Shown: positions 39,188 to 47,470 of the stretch, one piece after another
Layout: each line of letters starts with the position of its first letter
Numbering within the stretch: the stretch's first letter is position 1
Assembly (NCBI GenBank): GCA_031286615.1
Contig: JAITUA010000015.1
Span: 558,001-622,000 of the forward strand
Direction: 5' to 3'
DNA length: 64,000 nucleotides
Source: Chryseobacterium sp.
GTDB lineage: Bacteria; Bacteroidota; Bacteroidia; Flavobacteriales; Weeksellaceae
Translations under genes and position numbers: made by a program
Notes under the pieces: generated by a model
The model's database searches: none
The model's input: only the letters and a program-made list of their open reading frames with translations
What the model was told of the DNA's origin: nothing

Positions 39188-39820
39188 TTAGTTCTTAGCT
39201 AGGTATTCTGCTGTAGAAGTTCTGTCAGCTTTCATTGCATCTTTTCCTTCTTCCCAGTTTGCAGGACATACTTCACCATGTTTTTGAACGTGCGTGTAAG
39301 CGTCAATTAATCTTAAGAATTCTTTTACGTTTCTTCCCAGAGGCATGTCGTTTACCGCTTCATGGAAGATTTTTCCAGTTTCGTCGATAAGGTAAGTTGC
39401 TCTGTAAGTTACGTTAGAACCTGTGAAAACTTCGTTTCCATCTTCATCATATTCGAAATCCTGGTCAACAATACCCAAAGTGTTTGCCAATTGTCTGTGT
39501 GTATCAGCTAAAAGTGGGTAAGTTACTCCTTCGATACCTCCGTTATCTTTTGGTGTGTTCAGCCATGCGAAGTGTACTTCGTTAGTATCACAAGATGCAC
39601 CGATTACTTTAGTGTTTCTTTTTTCGAACTCTCCTAAAGCCTCCTGAAAAGCGTGAAGCTCAGTTGGGCATACGAAAGTGAAATCTTTAGGGTACCAGAA
39701 TAAAAGAACTTTTTGCTGGTTGTTTACTGCTTCATCAAGGATGTTGATTCTTAGATCGTCACCCATTTCCGACATTGCGTCAATTGTTAAATTTGGGAAT
39801 TTTTTTCCTACTAAAGACAT
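39188..39820 (-). CDS. typical 2-Cys peroxiredoxin (AhpC/TSA type)
   Basis: A 210-residue cytosolic peroxidase. The peroxidatic Cys is in FTFVCPTEL (about residue 51) and the resolving Cys in HGEVCPANW near 180. This marks a typical 2-Cys enzyme reducing H2O2 and alkyl hydroperoxides. Other conserved parts are WYPKDFTF, VIGASCDTNEVHFAWLN and GIEGVTYPLLADT. It has a consensus promoter upstream and is followed by an inverted repeat and the thioredoxin-DUF6952 pair, which may be its recycling system. Confidence 0.94.
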   Translation of the reverse strand: MSLVGKKFPNLTIDAMSEMGDDLRINILDEAVNNQQKVLLFWYPKDFTFVCPTELHAFQEALGEFEKRNTKVIGASCDTNEVHFAWLNTPKDNGGIEGVTYPLLADTHRQLANTLGIVDQDFEYDEDGNEVFTGSNVTYRATYLIDETGKIFHEAVNDMPLGRNVKEFLRLIDAYTHVQKHGEVCPANWEEGKDAMKADRTSTAEYLAKN

Positions 39821-39852
39821 AATTTTCTGTTTTTATATTTAAATTTCTATTG

Positions 39853-39884
39853 CAAAGATATGAAAGATTCATCTATCAAACAAA
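39853..39884 (-). promoter_or_regulatory. promoter of the peroxiredoxin gene
   Basis: On the minus strand TTTG (39884-39881), 20 bases, TATCTTTG (39860-39853). This is a perfect match to the Bacteroidetes consensus, 32 bases from the start codon. The CAAACAAACAAACA run offers alternative -33 boxes. Confidence 0.7.
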
Positions 39885-39935
39885 CAAACATCGATAAATA
39901 AAATCTATAATCATTTTTGGTAAGTTGTTAAATAA

Positions 39936-39966
39936 AAAAGCCCTGAGAACAGGGCTTTTGTTTATT
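39936..39966 (-). terminator. terminator of the M16 peptidase gene
   Basis: AAAAGCCCT/AGGGCTTTT perfect stem with GAGAAC loop, next to the M16 stop. Confidence 0.83.
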
Positions 39967-42906
39967 TTAGTAACCAAATACTTCGGTTAAATTAAGTTTT
40001 TTTACTTCACCTAATTTCTGCATATCGGCCTCATTTACTTTATCTTGAGAAGCAACAAGACAGTATGTGTAGTTTTTGTTTTTCATTTCCTTATCGTGGA
40101 ATGTATTGATGTCAGTGAAAGACAGTTTTGGTGCCTGTTCATAGACATTCTTTCTCATGTCAAAGTTGTTTCCAAGTCTTTGAGATTTCAGATAAGAGAA
40201 GATGATTCCGTCCTGGGTGATTCTTTCAGAAGCAATCGATTTTTTCAATCCGCTTTTTGCGGTTTCAAATAACTGTTCAGATTTTGGAAGGGTAGTTAAA
40301 AGCTCATTCATTGCTGTTGTAGACTCATTGAATTTGTCTGCCTGTGTTCCTACATACGCCATAATCATATCTTTGTCTGTTTTCTTGCTGGGAAGCGCAA
40401 AATAAGAATACGTAGAATAAGCCAGTGCTTTAGATTCTCTGATCGTCTGGAAAACAATAGATCCCATTCCACCTCCGAAGTAGTTGTTGAACAAGCTTAC
40501 AGTAGGAGTTGTTGAAGGATTGTATTGATCTGCATTTCTTACCCAGAAAACTTCTGCCTGCACCATGTCATAATGAGCAAATAATACTTTGTTTTTATCC
40601 GTCGGGATCTGAGCGAAAGTTTTAGACTTAGGAAGATCTTTTAAGGTTGCAGGAAGTTTATGAACAGGTTTAAGAGATGCTACCACCTCGTTTCCTGATT
40701 TCGGACCGTAATACAATACTTTATGCTTGAAATTGAACAGGTCGTGAAGTACATTGATAAGGTCTTCTGCTTTTAATGCGTCAAGTTCAGCATCGCTCAG
40801 TACATTGTTGAATGGATTCTGTGCACCATATTGTGCGTAGCTTCTCAGCCCGGCCATGATGGTTCCTTTATTTTGCTTCGCATTTGCTCTCGCTTTTTTC
40901 AATCTTGTTTTGTAAGCGTCAAGAGCAGCCTGATCTGCCTGGCAGTTTTTAATCAGATCTTCAAATAAAGCAATCGTTTTATCGAAGTTTTCATTTAAAC
41001 CTTCAAGAGAAACATAAGTTTCTTCATTTCCGGCACCTACATTGAAGCTTGAAGCAAGTTTGTAAAACTCTTTACTGATAACTTCAGAAGATTTGTCTTT
41101 AGTTCCTAAATACTGAAGGTATTCTGCTGCCAATGGAAGGATTTTGTTGTTCCATTTTCCGGAATCAAAGTGATAATACATTCTGAAGAGTGCATTGTCT
41201 GTATTTTTTACAGAAAGCACGTCTACATCGGCCAATTTATTTTTAGCGATGTCTTTATCATAATTCAACCATACCGGAGCGATAGGGTTTTCAGGCATTT
41301 CATCAATCTTCTTAAGGAAAGGGGACTGATCTTCTCTGTTTACAGAAACCGGAGTGATGGTTGGCTTGTCAACTTTTACAATGCTCTTATCTTCTCCTTT
41401 TCTTTTGTAAACTGCAACGTAGTTGTTATTCTGAAGATATTTGGATACGAAATCCATGATATCTTTTTTCGTCAGCTTAGAAATTTCGTCTACATATTCA
41501 AGTGTCGCTTTGTGGTCAACATCTGAAGTGAATTCATCCATAAGGATGCTTGCTCTTGACGAATATTTTTCATCTTTCTGAATAATCCCTTTCTTCTCGT
41601 TGTTTACAATAGATTGAATAAGGTCATCAGAAAATTCTCCTTTTCTTAATTTATCAATTTCCTGAAGAAGAAGATTTTTTACTTCATCCAGAGATTGTCC
41701 TTCAGTGGGTTTTCCCTGTAAAAGTAGTACGGAATAATCTTTTAAAGCATAAGAACCGGCATAGGCTCCCAGTAATTTTTGTTTTTTTACCAGATCAAGG
41801 TCAATTAATCCTGCCTGTCCGTTGGTAAGCATGTTTCCAACAAGGTTCAGCATTCTTGCATCTTTTGTGGAAGCACCGGGAAACCTGAAACCAAGCATTA
41901 CATTTTCAGGATTAGGTCCTGTAACTTCTTTTACAATTGGAGCTGTGATTGCTTTTTCGTGTCCAACTTTATATTCAGGAATGGCCTTAGGCTTCATGTA
42001 TGAGAAAGCCTTGTCGATTTTTGCAATCACTTCATCCGGGTTAAAATCTCCGGACATGATGATTCCCATGTTGTTGGGAACATAATAATTATTGTAATAT
42101 TCTCTGATAGCGTGTAGAGAAGGATTTTTCAAATGTTCAATCGTTCCGATGGTTGTCTGCTTTCCGTAATTGTTGTTAGGGAAAAGGTTGGCAAACATGG
42201 TATCGAAAACTTTATCTCCATCATCATCAAGAGATCTGTTTTTTTCTTCATATACCGCCTCAAGCTCTGTGTGGAAGAGTCTTAAAACTGGTTCTCTGAA
42301 TCTTTCAGCCTGTACAGCAAGAAATTTGTCAAGAACATTGGATGGCACATCTTCTGTGTATACCGTTTGTTCAAAGGAAGTGAAGGCATTAGTTCCGTCA
42401 GCTCCCATACCGGCCATCATTTTGTCATACTCATTCGCAATTGCATATTTTGCAGCCTCTCCGGAAACTTTGTCAATCTCTTTGTAGATTTCTTTTCTTT
42501 TAGCTTCATCCTTAGTCTGGTTGTACTTTTCGTAAAGAGCATCGATCTGGTCCAAAAGAGGTTTTTCTTTCGCCCAGTCTTTAGATCCAAACTTATTGGT
42601 TCCTTTGAAAAGCATATGCTCCAGATAATGGGCCAGACCTGTGTGATCTGCAGGGTCGGTTTTGCTTCCTGCCTTTGTGGCGATATACGTCTGAATTCTT
42701 GGGTCCTTGTTTGTTGGACTCAAAATAACTGTTAATCCGTTTTTCAAGGTGTAATACCTTGCGGAAGTAGGGTCGTTGGTAACGTATTTATACTTATAGC
42801 CATTAGAATTTCCCTCTTTCCACTGGAAATCCTGGCCAAAAGCATGTCCTGCAAAACTTGCAGCGGCAATACTCGTTGCGATGGTTAGTTTTTTTAACAG
42901 ATTCAT
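39967..42906 (-). CDS. M16-family zinc metallopeptidase (pitrilysin/insulinase type)
   Basis: A 979-residue periplasmic protease: signal peptide (about residues 1-24, IAAASFAGHAFGQ), then two M16 modules. The N-terminal one carries the inverted zinc motif HYLEH in GLAHYLEHMLFKG, with the downstream Glu in ELEAVYEEKNRSLDD. The C-terminal one (about 500-979) lacks the motif and forms the other half of the clam-shell. This is the long form that degrades peptides trapped inside. It is 34 bases downstream of the aminotransferase gene and closed by a terminator. Confidence 0.94.
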   Translation of the reverse strand: MNLLKKLTIATSIAAASFAGHAFGQDFQWKEGNSNGYKYKYVTNDPTSARYYTLKNGLTVILSPTNKDPRIQTYIATKAGSKTDPADHTGLAHYLEHMLFKGTNKFGSKDWAKEKPLLDQIDALYEKYNQTKDEAKRKEIYKEIDKVSGEAAKYAIANEYDKMMAGMGADGTNAFTSFEQTVYTEDVPSNVLDKFLAVQAERFREPVLRLFHTELEAVYEEKNRSLDDDGDKVFDTMFANLFPNNNYGKQTTIGTIEHLKNPSLHAIREYYNNYYVPNNMGIIMSGDFNPDEVIAKIDKAFSYMKPKAIPEYKVGHEKAITAPIVKEVTGPNPENVMLGFRFPGASTKDARMLNLVGNMLTNGQAGLIDLDLVKKQKLLGAYAGSYALKDYSVLLLQGKPTEGQSLDEVKNLLLQEIDKLRKGEFSDDLIQSIVNNEKKGIIQKDEKYSSRASILMDEFTSDVDHKATLEYVDEISKLTKKDIMDFVSKYLQNNNYVAVYKRKGEDKSIVKVDKPTITPVSVNREDQSPFLKKIDEMPENPIAPVWLNYDKDIAKNKLADVDVLSVKNTDNALFRMYYHFDSGKWNNKILPLAAEYLQYLGTKDKSSEVISKEFYKLASSFNVGAGNEETYVSLEGLNENFDKTIALFEDLIKNCQADQAALDAYKTRLKKARANAKQNKGTIMAGLRSYAQYGAQNPFNNVLSDAELDALKAEDLINVLHDLFNFKHKVLYYGPKSGNEVVASLKPVHKLPATLKDLPKSKTFAQIPTDKNKVLFAHYDMVQAEVFWVRNADQYNPSTTPTVSLFNNYFGGGMGSIVFQTIRESKALAYSTYSYFALPSKKTDKDMIMAYVGTQADKFNESTTAMNELLTTLPKSEQLFETAKSGLKKSIASERITQDGIIFSYLKSQRLGNNFDMRKNVYEQAPKLSFTDINTFHDKEMKNKNYTYCLVASQDKVNEADMQKLGEVKKLNLTEVFGY

Positions 42907-42940
42907 TGCTGTTGTGCTTTATTTTTGGTTATTAATTTTG

Positions 42941-44134
42941 TTAGTTGAATTGTTCCAGTAAATTTTTGATTCGCTTCATCGCTTCTCTCAAATCTTCTTC
43001 AGATGCTGCGTAAGAGAATCTGATACATTCCGGACTTCCGAAAGAGTATCCGCCGACACAGCCTACATGAGCATTTTCCAGAAGGAACATGGCAAAGTCA
43101 TCAGAATTCTTAATTTCAGTTCCGTTCAGAGTTTTTCCGATATAGTGCGAAATATCCGGGAAGAAATAGAATGCTGCTTTAGGAAGTAATACTTTGAATC
43201 CTGGAATTTCTTTGATCAGTTCATACACAAGATCTCTTCTTTCTTTGAAGGCATCAATCATGTATCTGTATTCAGAAGGGTCTGTTTTCAATGCAGTGAT
43301 AGAGGCTCTCTGTGCCATGGTGTTGGCTCCGCTGGTCATCTGTCCCTGTACTTTTTCACAAGCTTTTGCCAGCCATTCCGGACATGCAGAATATCCGATT
43401 CTCCATCCTGTCATTGCAAATGCTTTTGACATTCCGTTGATTACCGCGGTCTGTTCATATACTTCTGGAAACTGTGCAATAGAAGTTGTTTTTGTTTCGT
43501 AATTGATATATTCGTAAATCTCATCAGAAATTATCGTTACCTGAGGGTATTTGGCGATAACTTTTGCAATGGATTTTAATTCGTCGTAAGTGTAATAACC
43601 ACCTGACGGATTACATGGAGAACTGAAAAGTACAGCTTTGGTTTTCTCTGTAATAGCCTCTTCAAGCTGTTCTGCTGTTACTTTAAAGTCTGTTAAATAA
43701 GAGGTAGGAAGCATTACGGAATTTCCGCCCATCATTTTTACCATTTCATCATAGCTTACCCAATATGGAGCGGGAAGAAGAACTTCATCACCATCATTGA
43801 TAATAGATGCAAGAACATTCAAAATAGCTTGCTTGGCACCATTTGAAACACAGATCTGGGTGGGTTTGTATTCCAGATTATTATCTCTTTTTAATTTATA
43901 GGCAATTGCCTCACGCAGTTCCAGAAATCCCGGAACAGGAGAGTAGTGGCTGTAGTTTTGGTTGATGGCATCAAAAGCGGCCTGTTTGATATTGTCCGGA
44001 ACATCGAAATCCGGCTCGCCAAGAGTTAGGCTGATCACATCTATTCCGCTGGCTTTCATTTCTCTGGCTTTGTTTGACATTACGAATGTCTGTGAGTATC
44101 CTAATCTTTTTACTCTATCTGAAAGTTTATCCAT
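42941..44134 (-). CDS. class I aspartate-type aminotransferase
   Basis: A 397-residue PLP enzyme of the aspartate/aromatic aminotransferase subfamily I-gamma: SLTLGEPDFDVP, YSPVPGFLELREAIA, SNGAKQAILNVLASI, SSPCNPSGGYY, SDEIYEYINY, NGMSKAFAMTGWRIGY (Schiff-base Lys) and IRFSYA near the C-terminus. It would exchange amino groups between aspartate (or another amino acid) and 2-oxoglutarate. Exact substrate range is not visible. CAAATATA at 44153-44160 on the plus strand gives TATATTTG, a -7 candidate, without a clear -33 box. Confidence 0.93.
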   Translation of the reverse strand: MDKLSDRVKRLGYSQTFVMSNKAREMKASGIDVISLTLGEPDFDVPDNIKQAAFDAINQNYSHYSPVPGFLELREAIAYKLKRDNNLEYKPTQICVSNGAKQAILNVLASIINDGDEVLLPAPYWVSYDEMVKMMGGNSVMLPTSYLTDFKVTAEQLEEAITEKTKAVLFSSPCNPSGGYYTYDELKSIAKVIAKYPQVTIISDEIYEYINYETKTTSIAQFPEVYEQTAVINGMSKAFAMTGWRIGYSACPEWLAKACEKVQGQMTSGANTMAQRASITALKTDPSEYRYMIDAFKERRDLVYELIKEIPGFKVLLPKAAFYFFPDISHYIGKTLNGTEIKNSDDFAMFLLENAHVGCVGGYSFGSPECIRFSYAASEEDLREAMKRIKNLLEQFN

Positions 44135-44396
44135 CTATTTTTTGAATTTTAACAAATATATAATAAAAACGTCTTCTGGGGGTAATAAAAGTAGGGGTAC
44201 TTAAAAGATTTTTGTCAGGTTTTGAACATATTTTCCCTGTTTGGAATCATTGTGTTACCTGGATAGGAATAAAAAGTTGACTCGTGTTTGGGTCAAATGA
44301 CGATCAATAATAGAAGATAAGTGAAAATTTTGGTTAAATAAAAAGTACTTCCGAAGTTCAGGGTTTCGTATCTTTAAGCAATCAAGATCGTTATTT

Positions 44397-45734
44397 ATGA
44401 AATATTCCGTTTTTTTATTGCTGATCTCCTGTACTGTCTTTTCTCAGAAACATTCAAAAGATGATGAAGTGAAAAAATATGTCTCGCAGGTGAGTGAAGA
44501 TTCTTTAAAGTCTTATATCGGTAAACTGGTAGGTTTTGAAACCAGGCATACCTTAAGCACAGTGGATGATCCAAAGCATGGAATAGGTGCCGCAAGGAAT
44601 TGGGTAATTAAAAAATTCAATGATTATGCTAAAAATTCCGGTGGCAGAATGGAAGTCTATCTTCAGCAGGAAGATCTTCAGCCGGATGGAAAACGAATTG
44701 ATAAAGCAGTCAATCTTGGAAATGCTGTTGCCTTTCTGAAAGGTACAGATCCTAATGATAAAAGAATTTTCCTGATTGGCGGACATCTTGACTCAAGGGT
44801 AACAGATGTGATGAACCGAACTTCAAAAGCACCGGGAGCCAATGATGACGGCAGTGGAGTAAGTGCTGTTATTGAATCTGCAAGAATATTAAGCAGATCT
44901 TCATTTCCGGCCTCTATTATTTTTGTGGCTTTTTCCGGAGAAGAACAATCGTTGTTGGGATCTAAACAATTGGCTGAAAAAATTAAAAGAGAAGGGGTAC
45001 AGTTGGAAGCCGTCCTGAACAATGATATGATCGGTAATCCTAAAGCAGGAGAAACAGGAGAGGTCAATACCCGTGTACTCCGTGTATTCAGTGAAGGTTT
45101 GCCGTATAAAGATCTCGACAAAAAAGCAATGGCGATCAGAAATCTGGGTTTTGAAAATGACAGTGAATCCAGACAGCTGGCAAGATATATTAAAGAAATC
45201 ACAGAACAATACATCAAAGGACTTGAAATAAAACTGATCTACAGAAATGACAGATTTTTACGTGGAGGAGATCATACCAGCTTTGTCAATAACGGATTTC
45301 CTTCCGTAAGGCTGACCGAGTATTATGAGAATTATGACCATCAGCATCAGGATATAAGAATAGAAAATAATAAGCAATATGGTGACCTTCCGGAATTTAT
45401 AGATTTTAAATATCTGAAGAAGAATGTAGCTGCCAATATCGCAGTACTTGCCAGTCTTGCAAAATCCACGTCAAAACCTGAAAAAGTAGAAATGGACGTT
45501 AAAGAACCGACCAATTCTACAACCCTGCATTGGGAAAAACCAAAATCAGGAACTCCGGCAGGTTATTATGTGCTGGCACGGGAAACAGACAGTCCGGTAT
45601 GGCAGAAAAAAATATTTACAACAGGACTTTCCATTAAAGTTCCGCTTTCCAAAGACAATTATATTTTTGCCGTACAAACAATCAGCCAGTCCGGAAACCT
45701 GAACGTACCTGTAATTCCGGGAATTGCGAAGTAA
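44397..45734 (+). CDS. secreted M28 peptidase with C-terminal Fn3-like domain
   Basis: 445 residues. A short signal peptide (MKYSVFLLLISCTVFSQ) has a Cys that may serve as a lipobox. An M28 domain spans about 60-340 with GGHLDSRVTD, GANDDGSG, FSGEEQSLLGS, NNDMIG and GGDHTSFVN, so all metal ligands are present. The last 85 residues (TLHWEKPKSGTPAGYYVLAR, NLNVPVI) look like a fibronectin III-type module. It is distinct from the three tandem paralogues at 27.6-31.7 kb, closer to leucine aminopeptidase-like M28 enzymes, and probably trims peptides outside the cytoplasm. Confidence 0.88.
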   Translation: MKYSVFLLLISCTVFSQKHSKDDEVKKYVSQVSEDSLKSYIGKLVGFETRHTLSTVDDPKHGIGAARNWVIKKFNDYAKNSGGRMEVYLQQEDLQPDGKRIDKAVNLGNAVAFLKGTDPNDKRIFLIGGHLDSRVTDVMNRTSKAPGANDDGSGVSAVIESARILSRSSFPASIIFVAFSGEEQSLLGSKQLAEKIKREGVQLEAVLNNDMIGNPKAGETGEVNTRVLRVFSEGLPYKDLDKKAMAIRNLGFENDSESRQLARYIKEITEQYIKGLEIKLIYRNDRFLRGGDHTSFVNNGFPSVRLTEYYENYDHQHQDIRIENNKQYGDLPEFIDFKYLKKNVAANIAVLASLAKSTSKPEKVEMDVKEPTNSTTLHWEKPKSGTPAGYYVLARETDSPVWQKKIFTTGLSIKVPLSKDNYIFAVQTISQSGNLNVPVIPGIAK

Positions 45735-45781
45735 TGGTCTCTGCTGAAAACGAGAGATCGGGGTCTGCCGGGAAAAGTAGA

Positions 45782-45813
45782 TTTGAATACAAGAGAAATA
45801 AAACTTATTTTTG
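45782..45813 (+). promoter_or_regulatory. promoter of rsmG
   Basis: TTTG at 45782-45785, 20 bases, TATTTTTG at 45806-45813. Perfect consensus. It implies transcription from about 45820, so translation must begin at 45832 rather than the earlier in-frame codon at 45811. Confidence 0.7.
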
Positions 45814-45831
45814 CTGTTTATAATAATTCAC

Positions 45832-46467
45832 ATGTCTGCATCGTTACTATTAAAATATTTCCCGGATCTTACTGAAAAACAGAAAGAACAGTTTTCCCAA
45901 TTGGAAAATCTGTACAATGAATGGAATGAAAAAATCAATGTAATTTCCAGAAAAGATATGGAGTCGCTGTATGAAAAGCATATTCTCCACTCTTTGGGAA
46001 TTGCAAAAGTGATGGAATTTGCTCCGGGAACAAAAGTTTTGGATATCGGAACCGGAGGCGGTTTTCCGGGAATTCCTCTGGCGATCCTGTTTCCTGAAAC
46101 AGAATTTACTTTGATTGATTCTATCGGTAAGAAAATCAGTGTGGTACAGGCTGTAGCAGAAGGGGTAGGATTGACGAATGTAACAGCTATCCACGGAAGA
46201 GCAGAAAAACTGAAAGAAAAATTCCACTTTATAGTCAGCAGAGCGGTAACTCAGATGCCGGAATTTTTAAGATGGCTGAAAGGAAAGTTTGAAAAAGAAC
46301 AGTTTAACACTAAACATAACGGAATTTTATATTTGAAAGGCGGTGATCTTGCAGAAGAACTGGCCGGACTTAAATGTGAAATTTTCAACCTTAAACACTA
46401 TTTTGATGAAGAATTTTTTGATACTAAAAAAGTGGTTTATGTATCAAAAGGTAATTTTAATTCCTGA
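45832..46467 (+). CDS. rsmG: 16S rRNA (guanine-527-N7)-methyltransferase RsmG
   Basis: 211 residues from the ATG at 45832. The in-frame codon at 45811 lies within the promoter -7 box. RsmG methylates N7 of G527 in the 530 loop of 16S rRNA, and its loss gives low-level streptomycin resistance. Markers are NEKINVISRKD and HILHSLGIA near the start, the SAM loop VLDIGTGGGFPGIPLAI, FTLIDSIGKKISVV and the VSRAVTQMPE segment. Length is typical. A lipoprotein gene follows after 62 bases on the same strand. Confidence 0.95.
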   Translation: MSASLLLKYFPDLTEKQKEQFSQLENLYNEWNEKINVISRKDMESLYEKHILHSLGIAKVMEFAPGTKVLDIGTGGGFPGIPLAILFPETEFTLIDSIGKKISVVQAVAEGVGLTNVTAIHGRAEKLKEKFHFIVSRAVTQMPEFLRWLKGKFEKEQFNTKHNGILYLKGGDLAEELAGLKCEIFNLKHYFDEEFFDTKKVVYVSKGNFNS

Positions 46468-46529
46468 TTTCATGTGATTGGGGAATAATTTTTGCTAAAT
46501 ATTTATTAATAATCAGAAAATTAAAGGTT

Positions 46530-46934
46530 ATGAAAAAACTTTTAAATATTGGATTTTCAGTATTATTGTTTGGCGGGCTTCTGGTTTCGTGTAATGATGA
46601 CGATTACCATACAATAGAATCTATCGATAAGATCAAAATAGACAGCGTGAAAATTGTCAATGATACCATGGACATTTTCGCGATACAGAGCATAAAGACT
46701 TATTCCACCTATCCGTCTCATTGTGATGGCTTTTATGGCTATGATTATGTTTACAATACTAATCTTGAAAGAACGGTTACTTCCTACAAATATATCACAA
46801 ACGGTCCTTGTACGCAGGGAAGTTATGTAGGAGCCAATCAAATCAACTTCAGTCCACAGAGAAAAGGAACCTATACTTTTAAATTCTGGAACGGAGGCAA
46901 TAACTGGATTGCGAAAACAATTGTGGTAGAATAA
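46530..46934 (+). CDS. lipoprotein of unknown function, possibly surface-exposed
   Basis: A 134-residue lipoprotein (lipobox LLVSC, Cys about 21) followed directly by NDDDY. Acidic residues right after the Cys resemble the flavobacterial lipoprotein export signal, so it may reach the cell surface. The mature domain looks like a small beta-sandwich (two Cys, a YGYDYVYN segment, KGTYTFKFWNGGN near the end). No family was recognised. Its stop codon overlaps the start of the DUF922 gene by one base, indicating coupled translation. Confidence 0.72.
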   Translation: MKKLLNIGFSVLLFGGLLVSCNDDDYHTIESIDKIKIDSVKIVNDTMDIFAIQSIKTYSTYPSHCDGFYGYDYVYNTNLERTVTSYKYITNGPCTQGSYVGANQINFSPQRKGTYTFKFWNGGNNWIAKTIVVE

Positions 46935-47470
46935 TGAGATTGACTTTTGTATTGTGTTTATTGGCAGCTGAGTTGGTATTCGGACAAAAAATTACCTGGG
47001 AAGAAGGCAGAAAGCTGACCTGGGATAATTTTAAAAGTCCGGTCAATAGGAAAAAAAATCCCGATGTAGCAGCATATACCCATTGCGGCTGGGAATTTTC
47101 CTCTATAAAATCTTCCAATCCAAAAGCACCGGTTACGATTACCATCAAAACCATATTTAACGAAGAGAAATCCTGGAAGGACGTGAAAAAGATGGATGAT
47201 TACATTCTTCTTCATGAGCAAAAGCACTTTGATATTGCAGAGTTATTTGTAAGAAAATTCAGAAAGGCAGTCGCTGAAAAAATCAGGACTTCCGGTGATT
47301 ATAACAAATATTTCAAAGCAATTTATGACGGGATATCCGCTGATTATCAAAACTTCCAGATGGCCTATGACAGAGAAACCCGTCATGGAATCAATAAAGA
47401 AAAACAGGCAGAATATAATAATACGATTTCTGAACAACTAGACAACCTAAAAAGCTATCAAGCCCCTTGA
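46934..47470 (+). CDS. secreted DUF922-type putative zinc protease
   Basis: A 178-residue protein with a signal peptide (MRLTFVLCLLAAELVFGQ). It carries a zincin signature HEQKH (HExxH) in YILLHEQKHFDIAELFVRK, preceded by ITWEEGRKLTWDNFKSP. This matches the DUF922 family of predicted Zn-dependent secreted proteases. The C-terminal helix-rich part (YDRETRHGINKEKQAEYN) carries additional conserved His/Glu. No substrate is known. It is coupled to the lipoprotein upstream (TAATG overlap) and to the nuclease gene downstream (TTGA overlap). Confidence 0.82.
   Translation: MRLTFVLCLLAAELVFGQKITWEEGRKLTWDNFKSPVNRKKNPDVAAYTHCGWEFSSIKSSNPKAPVTITIKTIFNEEKSWKDVKKMDDYILLHEQKHFDIAELFVRKFRKAVAEKIRTSGDYNKYFKAIYDGISADYQNFQMAYDRETRHGINKEKQAEYNNTISEQLDNLKSYQAP

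Noticed and set aside
44678-45217. Long minus-strand frame opposite the 44397 M28 peptidase
   Set aside because: The plus-strand gene has complete peptidase motifs. The opposite frame has no recognisable domain and is a codon-bias shadow.
45811-45831. Earlier in-frame start for rsmG
   Set aside because: It lies within the promoter -7 box TATTTTTG (45806-45813), so it would not be in the transcript.
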